Translations under genes and position numbers: made by a program | Shown: piece by piece, positions 20,077 through 28,934 of the stretch | Position numbering within the stretch: position 1 is the stretch's first letter | Layout of the letters: the number at the start of each line of letters is the position of its first letter | Notes under the pieces: model-generated | Database searches by the model: none | What the model was told of the DNA's origin: nothing | Seen by the model: the letters and a program-made list of their open reading frames with translations, nothing else | From: Planctomycetota bacterium | GTDB taxonomy: Bacteria; Planctomycetota; UBA1135 | Reading direction: 5' to 3' | Length of the DNA: 50,173 bases | Assembly (NCBI GenBank): GCA_021776925.1 | Contig: JAJFFB010000122.1 | Span: 1-50,173, forward strand

Positions 20077-23000
20077 TCCTCAACCTTCTTTTTCGCAGCA
20101 AACCAAGGATATACCGAGGGAAGGACAAGCAGGGTCAGGAGTGTGCAGGTGACCAAACCTCCGATGACTACAGTGGCCAAGGGTCTCTGAACTTCTGCAC
20201 CAGCACTTGTGGCAAGCGCCATGGGCACGAATCCGAAGGAAGCCACCAAAGCGGTCATGAGGACGGGCCGCAACCTGGTTCGGGCGGCCTCTCGGGCCGC
20301 ATCCGCTGGGTTCATTCCAATTTGACGGTTTTGCATGATGGAAGCAACCAGGACGACCCCGTTGAGCACAGCCACACCAAAGAGTGCGATGAAGCCAACC
20401 CCAGCTGAGATCGAGAAGGGATAGCCCCGCAGGGCCAACGCCAGGATTCCACCGGTTGAGGCAATCGGCACGTTGAGGAAAATCAGTGCCGCCATGCGAC
20501 CGGAACCAAAGGTGCTATACAGCATGACGAAGATCAAGAGCAGTGCAAGTGGGACCAGAAGTGTGAGGCGGGTGGCCGCGGCCGACAAGTTTTCGAACTG
20601 TCCTCCCCACTCCACAAACCAGCCTTCCGGAACCTGGACCTCGTTGTCGACGCGCATACGCGCTTCGGCCACCGCTGAAGCCAGATCACGCCCGCGGACA
20701 TTGGCCTCGACGGTGATCTTGCGCTGAATCCTTTCGCGGCTGATTTGGGCGGGTCCAGTTTCAATTCCAATTTTGGCCACCTGGCTCAAGGGAACCCAAG
20801 AACCGGCCAAACCTCTTTCTTCCGGCAAGGCTACGGGCAAGTTCTCCAGGGCCTTAAGATCGGCACGGATGCTGGGATCGAACCGGGCCTGAATCGCAAA
20901 CCGTTTCTGTCCCTCCACCACGGTGCCAAGCACTTTGCCGCCAATGGTTTCTACCACGTCGAGCACGTCTTCTGCATTGAGACCAATACGTGCGATAGCT
21001 GCACGGTCAACTTCAACTGTTAGCGTGGGCAAACCGGTCGTCTGCTCCACTTTGACCTCCTCCATGCCTTCGACCTGGCGGACCGAAATGGCGATCTCCT
21101 CAGCAACATCGCGCATATCCTCCAGAGTTCCGCCACCGGCGAAGATCTGGATTCCGACGTCGGAACGCACGCCGCTGATCAATTCAGCCACACGCAGTTC
21201 GATCGGTTGGGAATAGCTGAACATGACACCGGGAATATGTTCACGCAACTGCTCGTCGATGGCCTCGATCAATTCTTCCTTGGAATCGAATCGCCATTGT
21301 TCCCGGGGATTGAGGATCAAATAGGTATCACTGATTTCAACACCCATCGGATCGGTAGCGATTTCCGCCCGACCTGTTCTGGAGATCACCGTTCGGACCT
21401 CGCTGAACTCCATGACCACCTTTTCCGCTTGGGTACTGATCTCATTCGAAGACTCCAGGGAAACGCTGGGAAGTCTCCAAATCTGCATTGCGATGGAGCC
21501 CTCATCCAACTTGGGGATGAACTCTGCACCCAGGAATGGGGTCAACCCGAGACTAGCCACAAACATCACAGCCGCCAGGCTCGCCGTGCGTACCGGTCGA
21601 CTGGAGAACCAGCCCAGCAAGGGGCGATATATTTTTTTGGCCATACGCAACAAGATGGGTTCGCTTTCGCGCACGTTGCGAAGGAAAATGGAGGCAAGCA
21701 CCGGCATCAGGGTCAGCGCACAGATTAGCGAACCCATCAAGGCGAACACCACGGTCAATGCCATCGGCCGGAACATCTTGCCTTCGATGCCGCGTAGCGC
21801 GAGGATCGGAAGGTAGACCACCATGATGATCCCAACAGCAAAAACCACCGGACGCGCAACCTGATGACAAGCGATCCGGACCTTCTCCAAGTGACTGGTA
21901 CTGCGATCCTCTCTATGTTTGTGCAAATAACGAACCACGTTCTCGATCAGAACAACTGAGCCGTCCACAATAAGGCCGAAATCGATGGCTCCCAAGGACA
22001 TCAGGTTGCCGGATAAACCAACAACTTGCATACAGAATAGCGCCAGCAGCATGGAAAGTGGAATGGCTGAAGCGACAATCACCCCGCCCTTCAGACTTCC
22101 AAGAAGCAGCAGCAAAATCAAGACGACAAGTGCGCCACCTTCTGCCAGGTTTTTGACCACCGTCAAAATGGTCCGGTCGACGAGGTCGGTGCGGTTATAG
22201 AAGGTGTCAATGACGACGCCTTCAGGCAGAGTTTTCTGGATTTCCGCGATTTTCCCATGGACCTCTTCGGAAACGGTCCTGGCATTGGCACCCATCAACA
22301 TCATGACGATACCCACTACGGCTTCGCCCTCACCGTCGCGGGTCACTGCCCCTTGTCGGATCATCGGGGCGAATTCAACTTTGCCGAGATTGTTCAGAAA
22401 AACCGGTGTTCCGTTGCGGTCGTGGGCGACGACCACTTCGCCGAATTCGTCGAGATTCGAAACCAGACCCTCACCCCTAATGAGATATTGATCGTCGGCG
22501 TGAACGATGTATCCCCCGCCAACGTTGCGGTTGTTTTTCTGGATGGCTTCAAAGACCTGGCCCAGGGATAAACCGTGCGCAGTGAGTTTTTTTGGTTCAA
22601 GCGTGGCCTGATAGGTGCGCAATTCTCCACCGAAGGCATTGACCTCAACGACCCCGGGGACGGACCTCAACTGGTAATTCACCACCCAATCGAGCATGGT
22701 GCGCAACTCCATGGGCGAATATCCTTCTCCATGAAGTTCAAATTGATAAATCTCCCCCAGGCCGGTTGAGATCGGTCCAATTCCAGGATCCCCATAACCA
22801 TCCGGAATGTCTTCTCGCGCGGCATTCAGCCGCTCTGAAACCAATTGACGAGCCCAATAAATGTCAGTTCCTTCCAGGAAGACCACCGTAACCACCGAGA
22901 GTCCGAATTTGGAAACCGATCGGATTTCCTCCACACTCGGCAGTCCGCTCATCGCGGACTCGACCGGGAAGGTGATGAATGACTCAACCTCTTGTGGAGC

Positions 23001-23168
23001 GATTCCCGGGCTATTGGTGAGAACTTGAACCTGGACATTGGTTACGTCCGGAACTGCGTCAATGGGTAGACGGCCCATCGAATGGACACCGAGAGCCACG
23101 GCCATGATCCAAAGGGTGATAACCAGAAAACGGTTATCGAGGGAAAAATCAATGAGGCGGTTGATCAT
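20073..23168 (-). CDS. czcA: heavy-metal efflux RND pump, CzcA-type
   Basis: The product of about 1031 residues is a heavy-metal RND transporter of the inner membrane. It has the twelve-helix, two-porter-loop layout: RLPIDAVPDVTNVQVQVLT after helix 1, FGLSVVTVVFLEGTDIYWAR, and helix 4 with AIDFGLIVDGSVVLIEN. The Asp-x5-Asp-x6-Glu set in helix 4 is the proton relay of the CzcA (Zn/Co/Cd) subgroup rather than the CusA pattern. The ATG at 23168 gives the usual MINRLIDFSLDNRF start; a TTG at 23180 would overlap the czcB stop by four bases. The gene is third in the operon after czcC and czcB and ends tail to tail with the APC permease gene. Confidence 0.93.
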   Translation of the reverse strand: MINRLIDFSLDNRFLVITLWIMAVALGVHSMGRLPIDAVPDVTNVQVQVLTNSPGIAPQEVESFITFPVESAMSGLPSVEEIRSVSKFGLSVVTVVFLEGTDIYWARQLVSERLNAAREDIPDGYGDPGIGPISTGLGEIYQFELHGEGYSPMELRTMLDWVVNYQLRSVPGVVEVNAFGGELRTYQATLEPKKLTAHGLSLGQVFEAIQKNNRNVGGGYIVHADDQYLIRGEGLVSNLDEFGEVVVAHDRNGTPVFLNNLGKVEFAPMIRQGAVTRDGEGEAVVGIVMMLMGANARTVSEEVHGKIAEIQKTLPEGVVIDTFYNRTDLVDRTILTVVKNLAEGGALVVLILLLLLGSLKGGVIVASAIPLSMLLALFCMQVVGLSGNLMSLGAIDFGLIVDGSVVLIENVVRYLHKHREDRSTSHLEKVRIACHQVARPVVFAVGIIMVVYLPILALRGIEGKMFRPMALTVVFALMGSLICALTLMPVLASIFLRNVRESEPILLRMAKKIYRPLLGWFSSRPVRTASLAAVMFVASLGLTPFLGAEFIPKLDEGSIAMQIWRLPSVSLESSNEISTQAEKVVMEFSEVRTVISRTGRAEIATDPMGVEISDTYLILNPREQWRFDSKEELIEAIDEQLREHIPGVMFSYSQPIELRVAELISGVRSDVGIQIFAGGGTLEDMRDVAEEIAISVRQVEGMEEVKVEQTTGLPTLTVEVDRAAIARIGLNAEDVLDVVETIGGKVLGTVVEGQKRFAIQARFDPSIRADLKALENLPVALPEERGLAGSWVPLSQVAKIGIETGPAQISRERIQRKITVEANVRGRDLASAVAEARMRVDNEVQVPEGWFVEWGGQFENLSAAATRLTLLVPLALLLIFVMLYSTFGSGRMAALIFLNVPIASTGGILALALRGYPFSISAGVGFIALFGVAVLNGVVLVASIMQNRQIGMNPADAAREAARTRLRPVLMTALVASFGFVPMALATSAGAEVQRPLATVVIGGLVTCTLLTLLVLPSVYPWFAAKKKVED

Positions 23169-23176
23169 GGCTGGAT

Positions 23177-24601
23177 TCAATGCGAATGACCTTCGCCGAG
23201 TTCTTCCTGGCGTAATGCCGATTTGAGCATGAAAACCCCAGTGACAGCCACCTCTTCTCCGATCTTGAGGCCGTTGAGGATTTCCACGCTTTGATTGGTA
23301 GAGAGACCAACCTCAACCACCCTTGATTCGAATTCATTGGGACCAACACGGACAAACACGGAATCCTCACTCCCGTCACCATGAACGATCGCGCTTTCAG
23401 GGATGACCATTTCGGCTTCCTTCCGCTCCACCACAAGCTCGACAGTGGCAAACATCCCCGGGCGAATTGGATACTCTTCCTGCCATTCTGGGATCCCAGC
23501 ATTTTCCAATTCGATGCGGACGCCGAGAGCTCGGCTATCTGGATCCAACTCATAGCCAATCAGCGTGATTTCTCCGCCAAACGAGGTGTCAGGAAATGAA
23601 TCGAATTGAACCCGTGCTTCCTGGCCGGTAAAAACTGATGTCAGCTGAGATTCAAAGACCGAGGCGATCACCCATACCCTGGACAGGTCCCGAATCTGAA
23701 ACAAATCGGTCGCAGAATCCACGTATTCACCGATCGTGATGTGCCGGCTGGTGACGATTCCAGGCCGGGTCGCCCGGATGGAATAGGTACCGTTCACCAA
23801 TTCGCTATCATCCGCCAATCGATCCACCTCCTCCCTCGGTATACCTAAGGCGAGCAGCTGGTTCCGACTAGCCTGTTCGTCGATCCGCCGCTCGATCAGA
23901 TCCACCTCGAGTTTCAAAAGGCGAGCGTCACGATCCGCGAGAAGGTCGGTCAATTGGCGGTCCTTTTCCAATTGAGCCTGTTTGAAGTTCTTCTCTGCCT
24001 CCAGGAGTGGACGGATAGTAGACACCGCTTGTGACCGCAGCTCCTGCTCCCTGGTCAAGATCTCCTCATTGACCTTGATCAAACCGTCCAAGACTCGCTC
24101 AGCCGTGGTAAGCCGGCCGCGAAATAGTTCGCGCTCTCGCTTCAAAACCAACTCCCCTGCGGCTGTCATGGCACGAGCCTCCAAGAAAACTGCCACAGCC
24201 CTGCCCAGGTCCACGGAGTCGATGGATGCCAGGAGTTCTCCAATTGCCACCTCTTCACCCAGATGTTTATGGATTGCTGTGACCACACCCGGAACAACCA
24301 CGTTGATGTGGGTGATTGCGTCGACCTCGGCCTGAACCACAGCGGGAACAGAAAGGGTGGTGCTCAAGGTGCCTGGAGCCACTATTTCCAAACGGATCGC
24401 AGCCGATTCCGCCTGGGTAGGAGTCAGCTCCACGTGTCCCTCTTCTTCGCTATGCGTGAGATCTCCAGCATGTTGTGGATCCGCGGAATGTTGACCGTCT
24501 GCCTCATCCCCGTGCACGTCAGCAGAGTGCTTGGAGTCTCCGCAAGCTGGAGCCCAGAACAGGAGGATCAGAACGAATGCGTTGCGCAATTTGGATTGCA
24601 T
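23177..24601 (-). CDS. czcB: CzcB-type membrane fusion protein, His-rich lipoprotein
   Basis: The 474-residue protein is the periplasmic adaptor of the efflux pump. A lipoprotein signal ends at the lipobox APAC (FVLILLFWAPAC). The mature N-terminus is rich in His and acid residues (HSADVHGDEADGQH and so on to about residue 60), as are the last five residues (GEGHSH), and should bind divalent metals. Then follow a barrel/lipoyl half (INVVVPGVVTAIHKHLGEEV), a long coiled-coil hairpin (about 140-260), the other lipoyl half (IRATRPGIVTSRHITIGEYV) and the membrane-proximal domain. I chose the ATG at 24601; an upstream in-frame start would overlap czcC and spoil the signal. It is 5 bases after czcC. 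Confidence 0.92.
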   Translation of the reverse strand: MQSKLRNAFVLILLFWAPACGDSKHSADVHGDEADGQHSADPQHAGDLTHSEEEGHVELTPTQAESAAIRLEIVAPGTLSTTLSVPAVVQAEVDAITHINVVVPGVVTAIHKHLGEEVAIGELLASIDSVDLGRAVAVFLEARAMTAAGELVLKRERELFRGRLTTAERVLDGLIKVNEEILTREQELRSQAVSTIRPLLEAEKNFKQAQLEKDRQLTDLLADRDARLLKLEVDLIERRIDEQASRNQLLALGIPREEVDRLADDSELVNGTYSIRATRPGIVTSRHITIGEYVDSATDLFQIRDLSRVWVIASVFESQLTSVFTGQEARVQFDSFPDTSFGGEITLIGYELDPDSRALGVRIELENAGIPEWQEEYPIRPGMFATVELVVERKEAEMVIPESAIVHGDGSEDSVFVRVGPNEFESRVVEVGLSTNQSVEILNGLKIGEEVAVTGVFMLKSALRQEELGEGHSH

Positions 24602-24606
24602 CGGAA

Positions 24607-25980
24607 TCAGGGTTTGGGAACAGAGGTGGTCGGGATCAGCAGCTGCCCTGAAGCAGCGAGCAATTGCCAATGCCGACGAGCGAGCTCGGCACGGCTCTCA
24701 ATCAATTGGGAGCGGAGATTGACCCAGCTCCGTTGCACCGCAAGGATTTCCAAAAGAGTTGCCTCGCCAAGCTCGAAAGCGCGGTTTGCCATTTGCCGGC
24801 TATTCTCCGCGTTGGGAATGACCTGGCCCTCCAAATATTCAAGTTCCGCCACTTCTTCCTGAAGTGAAAAGAAAGCATCAAAAACTTCGCGGCGTAAGTT
24901 ATGCACCCTTGTCTCGATCACTTTCGCCAGCCTGGTGCGCTGCGCTTCCGCGGTGCGGATGGCGGGCCTGTTCCAATGGCTCAGCAAGGTCGGAATGATG
25001 GCAAGGCCTGTTCCGAGAGAAAGCTGTGGGAACTGCTGAGAAACCTCCAGTTTCACCCTCTCCTCTGCAGCCTGGTATGCGGAGCGTAGAACCGCCAGGT
25101 CCGGCCGGTGTTCCAAGGCAACCTCCAGGGCTTGCTCGGGGTTGTCTGCCAATTTTCCGGGCCGCTTCGGCGATTGAAGCCGCGGCAGTTGCACCTGCGG
25201 CGGCAAACCCATGAGTGCCCGTAAAGAATGGCCCGCCCGGCGCAGCTGAGACTCTCGACGAATACCCTCGGTTTGGATCACCAGCAGGTCTCCTTGGGCC
25301 AGGCTTGCTTGAATCGCCGTCGCAGCACCGACTTCCCTGGCGGTCTGGAAATAGTCGCGAGTGGATTGAGCGACCTTGGTCAATTCCAGATTCAAACCCA
25401 CCTGCGCCTTGGCCTCCAGCCAGTTTTCGCAAGCAATAAAAACCTGCTCCGAGAGTAGCCACTCGGCCTCAAGGAGCTGCGCCCGCGAGCGGTCGAGATC
25501 TGCCTGAGCTAGGCCGGAAAGTGCATCCCGTTCTCCAGGCCGAAACAGCGGGAATGAGATCCCCAGACCCGAGAGGAAGTCGACCGAATCGGCCCCGTCC
25601 CCAGCGACCTCCGCAGCGAGTACATCCATGCCATCCCAACCGAACTCCGGGTTCGGCCACAATCCAGCCTCTTCGAGGAGACTGACCTGGACCCCGATCT
25701 GCGCCCTTGCCACTTTTAGGGCTGGGTGGTTGCGCACCGCAAAGGAAGCCAGTTGCCAGGCCTCAACCGCATCCTCGGATGAATTTCCGTCATCCGAGGA
25801 TGGAGCCGGGTCGGGGTCGGTCCACTCCAAACGGTTCAAATCGGCAAGGATCTGGTGGAGATCCAAGGGACGAGCCTGGTAACTGGCGCACGCCCAAGAA
25901 ATTGAGACAAGCAACAGTCCGGAGTGGAGACGCCATTGCGGCCTCCGGAAAATGGACAATCGGTTTTTGGGTGCGGACAT
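24607..25980 (-). CDS. czcC: outer-membrane efflux channel, CzcC/TolC-type
   Basis: The 457-residue product is the outer-membrane channel of the metal pump. After an N-terminal hydrophobic stretch (HSGLLLVSISWAC) comes CASYQARPLDLHQIL, the typical mature start of CzcC-like lipoproteins. Two TolC-type repeats follow, with long helices (HPALKVARAQIGVQVSLLEE; FELGEATLLEILAVQRSW) and the second-repeat opening HRPDLAVLRSAYQAAEERV. The chosen start is the ATG at 25980 (MSAPKNRLSIFRR). The gene is 105 bases downstream of the Cys-rich leader gene, with a palindromic element in between, and is 5 bases ahead of czcB. Confidence 0.9.
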   Translation of the reverse strand: MSAPKNRLSIFRRPQWRLHSGLLLVSISWACASYQARPLDLHQILADLNRLEWTDPDPAPSSDDGNSSEDAVEAWQLASFAVRNHPALKVARAQIGVQVSLLEEAGLWPNPEFGWDGMDVLAAEVAGDGADSVDFLSGLGISFPLFRPGERDALSGLAQADLDRSRAQLLEAEWLLSEQVFIACENWLEAKAQVGLNLELTKVAQSTRDYFQTAREVGAATAIQASLAQGDLLVIQTEGIRRESQLRRAGHSLRALMGLPPQVQLPRLQSPKRPGKLADNPEQALEVALEHRPDLAVLRSAYQAAEERVKLEVSQQFPQLSLGTGLAIIPTLLSHWNRPAIRTAEAQRTRLAKVIETRVHNLRREVFDAFFSLQEEVAELEYLEGQVIPNAENSRQMANRAFELGEATLLEILAVQRSWVNLRSQLIESRAELARRHWQLLAASGQLLIPTTSVPKP

Positions 25981-26047
25981 GAAGAAGCCTGGATTCGAGC
26001 GTGATGTGACGCGGTCGGCACCGCGGTCACGACAAAACACACATCTA

Positions 26048-26064
26048 GAACCTCAATGAGGTTC
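26048..26064. promoter_or_regulatory. palindrome upstream of czcC
   Basis: GAACCTCA and TGAGGTTC flank a single A, a perfect 8-base dyad, with CTAG just outside on each side. It lies in the 105-base gap between the Cys-rich leader gene and czcC. The half-site ACCTCA resembles MerR-family operators, but the dyad is too short for a normal MerR site. It may equally be a 6-base-pair RNA hairpin acting between the two genes. Confidence 0.4.
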
Positions 26065-26085
26065 AACTAGCTCAATCAGGCCCGC

Positions 26086-26499
26086 TTAGCAGCGCAAAAC
26101 GATGCTGCACATCTGCTTCAGTCGCAGGTGCGGTTCTCCTGGTGGGGCACTTTTTGCCCCGGTACCCCAGCTCCCGTTATCGGCAATAGCATTAGGCTGG
26201 CAACAAATGGGCACCAAACCGACAACAGGGGCAATTGGAGGTACCTCTGCGCCGCGCCAAATTCTGGCAACCGTCAGGTCCAGCTCGATATGCCGACAAT
26301 CATCGCATTCAAAGAACCAATCGTTCGAGCTAGCGCCATAGCTTTCGATGGAACTTGAAGGTGCGGGCGAACAGCAATCATCGACTTCGGTTTCGAAGTG
26401 GATGGAACCATCCCGGTCCAGGCAGATCACCAGGCCCTGAGCAACACTGCTCGCGAGGAGCAGGGCTGGGAGAAGGACCGCAATCAGTGTGGAACGCAT
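26086..26499 (-). CDS. small Cys-rich secreted protein heading the czc operon
   Basis: The 137-residue product begins with a signal peptide (STLIAVLLPALLLASSVAQG) followed by LVICLDRDGSIHFETEVDDCC. Mature cysteines occur as single, CC and CxxC pairs (ECDDC, ICC, MCS, LRC), a pattern suited to binding metal or forming disulfides. I have seen similar leaders (a CxxxxGHxxxE motif, then CC) next to czc genes, which suggests a periplasmic metal-handling role, but no function is proven. The ATG at 26499 is chosen because it starts the signal peptide; an earlier in-frame start would add 30 residues lying over the promoter. It has the lower GC look of the czc genes. Confidence 0.65.
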   Translation of the reverse strand: MRSTLIAVLLPALLLASSVAQGLVICLDRDGSIHFETEVDDCCSPAPSSSIESYGASSNDWFFECDDCRHIELDLTVARIWRGAEVPPIAPVVGLVPICCQPNAIADNGSWGTGAKSAPPGEPHLRLKQMCSIVLRC

Positions 26500-26536
26500 G
26501 AACGCAGGTAAGCAAATTTCACCTATGGAAGGCTCC

Positions 26537-26564
26537 AGGGTAGCGGAGGACCTTGGGTTGTCAA
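26537..26564 (-). promoter_or_regulatory. promoter of the czc operon
   Basis: On the minus strand a perfect -35 TTGACA (26559-26564) is followed after 16 bases by TACCCT (26537-26542), which fits TAnnnT. An imperfect dyad with AAGG and CCTT ends (26529-26554) covers the spacer, the place where MerR-type activators bind. About 40 bases further down is the ATG of the Cys-rich leader gene. Confidence 0.5.
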
Positions 26565-26602
26565 ATCTGGCCAAGGTGATTTTCCGCAACTAGAATCCGC
26601 CC

Positions 26603-28756
26603 ATGCGCTCCGTGCAAACTCGCTTCCTTCCCGGCTGCGGCATCCAGCTGGCTTGCGCCGGCCTGCTGCTGGCCGCGTGCGCGTCCTACGCCAGTGGCGG
26701 CCCTGAACTCGCCCCCTACCCGGTCACCGCCGAGGTTGCGCAGGTCGATGACTACCACGGCATATCGGTGGCCGATCCCTACCGCTGGCTCGAAGACCTC
26801 GATTCGGCAGACACCGCGGCATGGGTGGAGGCGCAGAACGAGGTCAGCTTCTCCTATCTCGAAGACCTTCCCGGGCGCAGCCGCATCCGCGCGCGCATGG
26901 AAGAACTGTGGAACTATGAGCGCTTTTCCACTCCGACCTTCGAGGGCGGACGCCGTTTCTACACGCGCAACGACGGCTTGCAGAACCAGTCGGTGCTCTA
27001 CGTGGTCGATTCCACCTCGAGCAGCGAACGCGTGCTGCTCGACCCCAACACGCTGTCGGCCGACGGCACCGTGTCGATGTCGGGCTGGTCGGTCAGCCAC
27101 GACGGCCGCTACCTCGCCTACGCGCTCTCCGAAGGCGGCTCCGACTGGCGCGAGTGGCACGTGCGCGATATCGACAACGGCCGCGATCTGGCCGACGTGA
27201 TCCGTTGGACCAAGTTCACCGGCGCGACCTGGGGGCCCGACAACAAGGGCTTCTACTACACCGGCTACCCCGAACCCGAGGGCGACGCCTTGTCCGAGGT
27301 CAACGAGAACGCCACGGTGTACTTTCACGTGCTGGGCAGCGGCCAGGAACAGGATCAAGTGATCTTCCAACGCCCCGACCAACCGCGCTGGGGATTCGGC
27401 ACCGGTCTCAGCGACGACGGCCGCTGGCTGTTCGTCTCCGGCAGCGAAGGCACCGAACGCAAGAACCGCCTGTGGGCGCGCGATCTGGCCAAGGGCGGCG
27501 ACTTCGTCGGCGTCTTCCTCGAGTTTGACGCGCAGTACACGGTGGTCGGCACGCGCGGAGACGACTTCTACGTGCAAACCACCCTCGATGCTCCATTGGG
27601 GCGGGTATTTGCCGTACAGATGGAAGAGAGCGGGCCCGGCGCGCGCCGCGAAATCATCGCCCAGCAAAAAGACGCCCTCGGTTCGGTTGCCTACCTCGGG
27701 CACAAGCTGGTGGCGAGTTATCTGCACGAGGCGTACTCGCAGCTGCGCGTCCACGATCTTGACGGCCGCCACCTCTACTACGCCGAATTGCCGACGATGG
27801 GCTCGCTCGGCGGCATCAGCGGGCGCTGGGACGACGACCAGACGTGGTTTTCCTTCTCCAGCTTCACTTTCCCGCCGTCGATCTACCACCTCGATCTGGG
27901 CACCGGCGCCACCCATCTGGAAAAACGCCCGGTGGTGCCTTTCGACCCGGCGCGCTACAGCGTGCACCAGGTGTGGTACCCGAGCAAGGACGGCACCCGC
28001 GTGCCGATGTTCCTGGTCCACCGCAGCGACCTCGAGCGCAACGGCGAACAGCCGACGCTGCTCTACGGCTATGGCGGCTTCAACATCTCGATGACGCCGC
28101 GCTTCCAGCCGGCGTTGATCACCTGGCTGGAAATGGGTGGCGTCTACGCGATGCCCAACCTGCGCGGTGGCGGTGAGTTCGGCCACGCCTGGCACGAAGC
28201 CGGAACCGTGCATGACAAGCAGAACGTGTTCGACGATTTCATCGCCGCGGCGGAGTGGCTGATCGACCAGGGCTACACCCATCCCGAGCGCCTCGCCATC
28301 CGCGGCGGTTCCAACGGCGGCCTGTTGGTGGGCGCGTGCATGACCCAGCGACCCGATCTGTACGGCGCCTGCCTGCCGGCGGTGGGCGTGCTCGACATGC
28401 TGCGCTATCACCGCTTCACCATTGGCTGGGCGTGGGCGTCGGATTATGGCACCAGCGACGACGCGGCCCAGTTCCGCACTCTGATGCGCTATTCACCGCT
28501 GCACAACGTGCGCCCGGGCACCGCCTACCCGCCGACCTTGATCACCACCGGCGATCACGACGACCGCGTGGTGCCGAGCCATTCCTTCAAGTTCGCCTCT
28601 ACGCTGCAACAGGCGCAGGCCGGTGCGGCGCCGGTGCTGATCCGCATCGAAACCCGCGGCGGCCATGGCGGCGGCAAACCGACCAGCATGATCCTCGACG
28701 AACTGGCCGACCAGTGGGCCTTCCTCGCCTTCCATCTGGGGATCCAGTCCTGGTAA
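26603..28756 (+). CDS. prolyl oligopeptidase family serine peptidase (S9A), lipoprotein
   Basis: The 717-residue protein has a lipoprotein signal (LACAGLLLAAC) and the two-part layout of prolyl oligopeptidase: an N-terminal segment plus beta-propeller (about 30-440; YPVTAEVAQVDDYHGISVAD, DPYRWLED) and a C-terminal alpha/beta hydrolase (about 450-717). The catalytic serine is in IRGGSNGGLLVG, the aspartate in TTGDHDDRVVPSHS and the histidine in TRGGHGGGK, all intact. It should cut short proline-containing peptides in the periplasm or at the outer membrane. The gene diverges from the czc operon with about 100 bases between the starts and faces a lipase gene at its 3' end. Confidence 0.95.
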   Translation: MRSVQTRFLPGCGIQLACAGLLLAACASYASGGPELAPYPVTAEVAQVDDYHGISVADPYRWLEDLDSADTAAWVEAQNEVSFSYLEDLPGRSRIRARMEELWNYERFSTPTFEGGRRFYTRNDGLQNQSVLYVVDSTSSSERVLLDPNTLSADGTVSMSGWSVSHDGRYLAYALSEGGSDWREWHVRDIDNGRDLADVIRWTKFTGATWGPDNKGFYYTGYPEPEGDALSEVNENATVYFHVLGSGQEQDQVIFQRPDQPRWGFGTGLSDDGRWLFVSGSEGTERKNRLWARDLAKGGDFVGVFLEFDAQYTVVGTRGDDFYVQTTLDAPLGRVFAVQMEESGPGARREIIAQQKDALGSVAYLGHKLVASYLHEAYSQLRVHDLDGRHLYYAELPTMGSLGGISGRWDDDQTWFSFSSFTFPPSIYHLDLGTGATHLEKRPVVPFDPARYSVHQVWYPSKDGTRVPMFLVHRSDLERNGEQPTLLYGYGGFNISMTPRFQPALITWLEMGGVYAMPNLRGGGEFGHAWHEAGTVHDKQNVFDDFIAAAEWLIDQGYTHPERLAIRGGSNGGLLVGACMTQRPDLYGACLPAVGVLDMLRYHRFTIGWAWASDYGTSDDAAQFRTLMRYSPLHNVRPGTAYPPTLITTGDHDDRVVPSHSFKFASTLQQAQAGAAPVLIRIETRGGHGGGKPTSMILDELADQWAFLAFHLGIQSW

Positions 28757-28763
28757 AAAGGAA

Positions 28764-28806
28764 ATGGGCGCAGCCCGCCCCCCCTAACACACGGGCCGAA
28801 GCCCAT
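28764..28806. repeat. nested inverted repeat after the prolyl oligopeptidase gene
   Basis: Outer arms ATGGGC (28764-28769) and GCCCAT (28801-28806) enclose inner arms GCCCG (28773-28777) and CGGGC (28792-28796). A second, simpler hairpin with 7-base arms GCGGTCC/GGACCGC follows at 28839-28856. Both lie in the 178-base space between the convergent peptidase and lipase genes and could end transcription from either side, but neither has a U-run. Confidence 0.4.
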
Positions 28807-28934
28807 GGTGGCGGGTCTGCACCCAAGTTCTTGACCTGGCGGTCCCTCTGGACCGCGCAGGATTCATCGGCCCTTTGTCTCCTGGGCCTGATGTGGAGGT
28901 CCCTTCTTTGACGCTTTGAGAGGGGATCCGGTTC

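Noticed and set aside
26561-28411. Open frame of about 615 codons on the minus strand
   Set aside because: Antisense to the prolyl oligopeptidase gene, whose catalytic triad is intact.
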